Shown here: positions 59,721-60,000 of the stretch, in pieces
Position numbering within the stretch: the stretch's first letter is position 1
Layout: every line of letters starts with the position of its first letter
DNA from: Polytrichum commune
Lineage: Eukaryota; Streptophyta; Polytrichopsida; Polytrichales; Polytrichaceae
Reading direction: 5' to 3'
Length of the DNA stretch: 60,000 nucleotides
Assembly: GCA_950295325.1 (NCBI GenBank)
Contig: OX485805.1
Coordinates: 7,628,501 to 7,688,500, forward strand
Translations under genes and position numbers: made by a program
The notes under the pieces: model-generated
The model's input: the letters and a program-made list of their open reading frames with translations, nothing else
Told to the model about the DNA's origin: nothing
Database searches by the model: none

Positions 59721-60000
59721 AGACTCTTACGGTCCCGGTCCGGTTCAGTTCGCTTCGCTTAGACTCGGTCACTAGGTTACTGTCACACGTTAGACTTTTG
59801 TTAATTTCAATAATTTATTTTAATGCATTCAATTCCACTGTGATAGTGTTAAGTCTAAAACTGACTAAGGAAATAATTCATTTCTGTGGTCTTTATCTAA
59901 TTTAATTAAATCAATCACTTAACCATAGGAGGAGTCAAGTGTGAACATGATATCCTTACTAATTGTGGTGTGGCCTTTTGGTACTTGGTTACTTTACTGA

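Overview
This looks like nuclear DNA of a land plant with a large, repeat-filled genome. Over 60 kb I can support only two intact protein-coding genes. Both have ordinary GT-AG introns and both belong to plant gene families: a D-cysteine desulfhydrase 2-like enzyme and a DUF506 (PDDEXK-like) protein. Nearly everything else that can be named is transposon-derived. Two relics are suggestive of lineage: a piggyBac transposase and a ZNF862-type hAT C-terminus. Both are uncommon in flowering plants, so a fern, lycophyte, bryophyte or gymnosperm seems more likely than an angiosperm. The sequence does not settle this.

Layout. 0-22 kb: no convincing host gene. It holds a mariner/Stowaway-like element with a nested hAT element (4.4-5.5 kb), a hAT transposase relic (8.7-9.0 kb), an 813-bp TIR element with a perfect 8-bp target duplication (16.3-17.2 kb), a long hairpin (2.2-2.4 kb), a SINE-like unit (10.4 kb) and copies of several dispersed families. 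22.3-25.1 kb: the DUF506 gene on the minus strand, three exons, with a large first intron built of diverged tandem repeats. 26-33 kb: a second hAT relic, a GC-rich island, a Tourist/Harbinger-like element and a 1.1-kb hAT element. 33.1-37.2 kb: the D-cysteine desulfhydrase-like gene on the plus strand, seven exons. 40.0-42.1 kb: a foldback element with long arms of 34-bp tandem repeats, hosting two further elements. 43.5-57.05 kb: a possible composite Harbinger element holding a broken Harbinger transposase, a broken piggyBac transposase, SINE-like units and a pyrimidine-rich tract. 57-60 kb: unassigned, perhaps retrotransposon-related.

The two host genes face opposite ways and lie about 8 kb apart, with no sign of functional linkage. 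The main interest is the insertion history. At least six elements have exact target-site duplications visible by eye, and several are nested, which gives a relative order of insertion. One of them splits the piggyBac reading frame precisely. All coordinates come from reading the sequence; no alignment or database search was possible.
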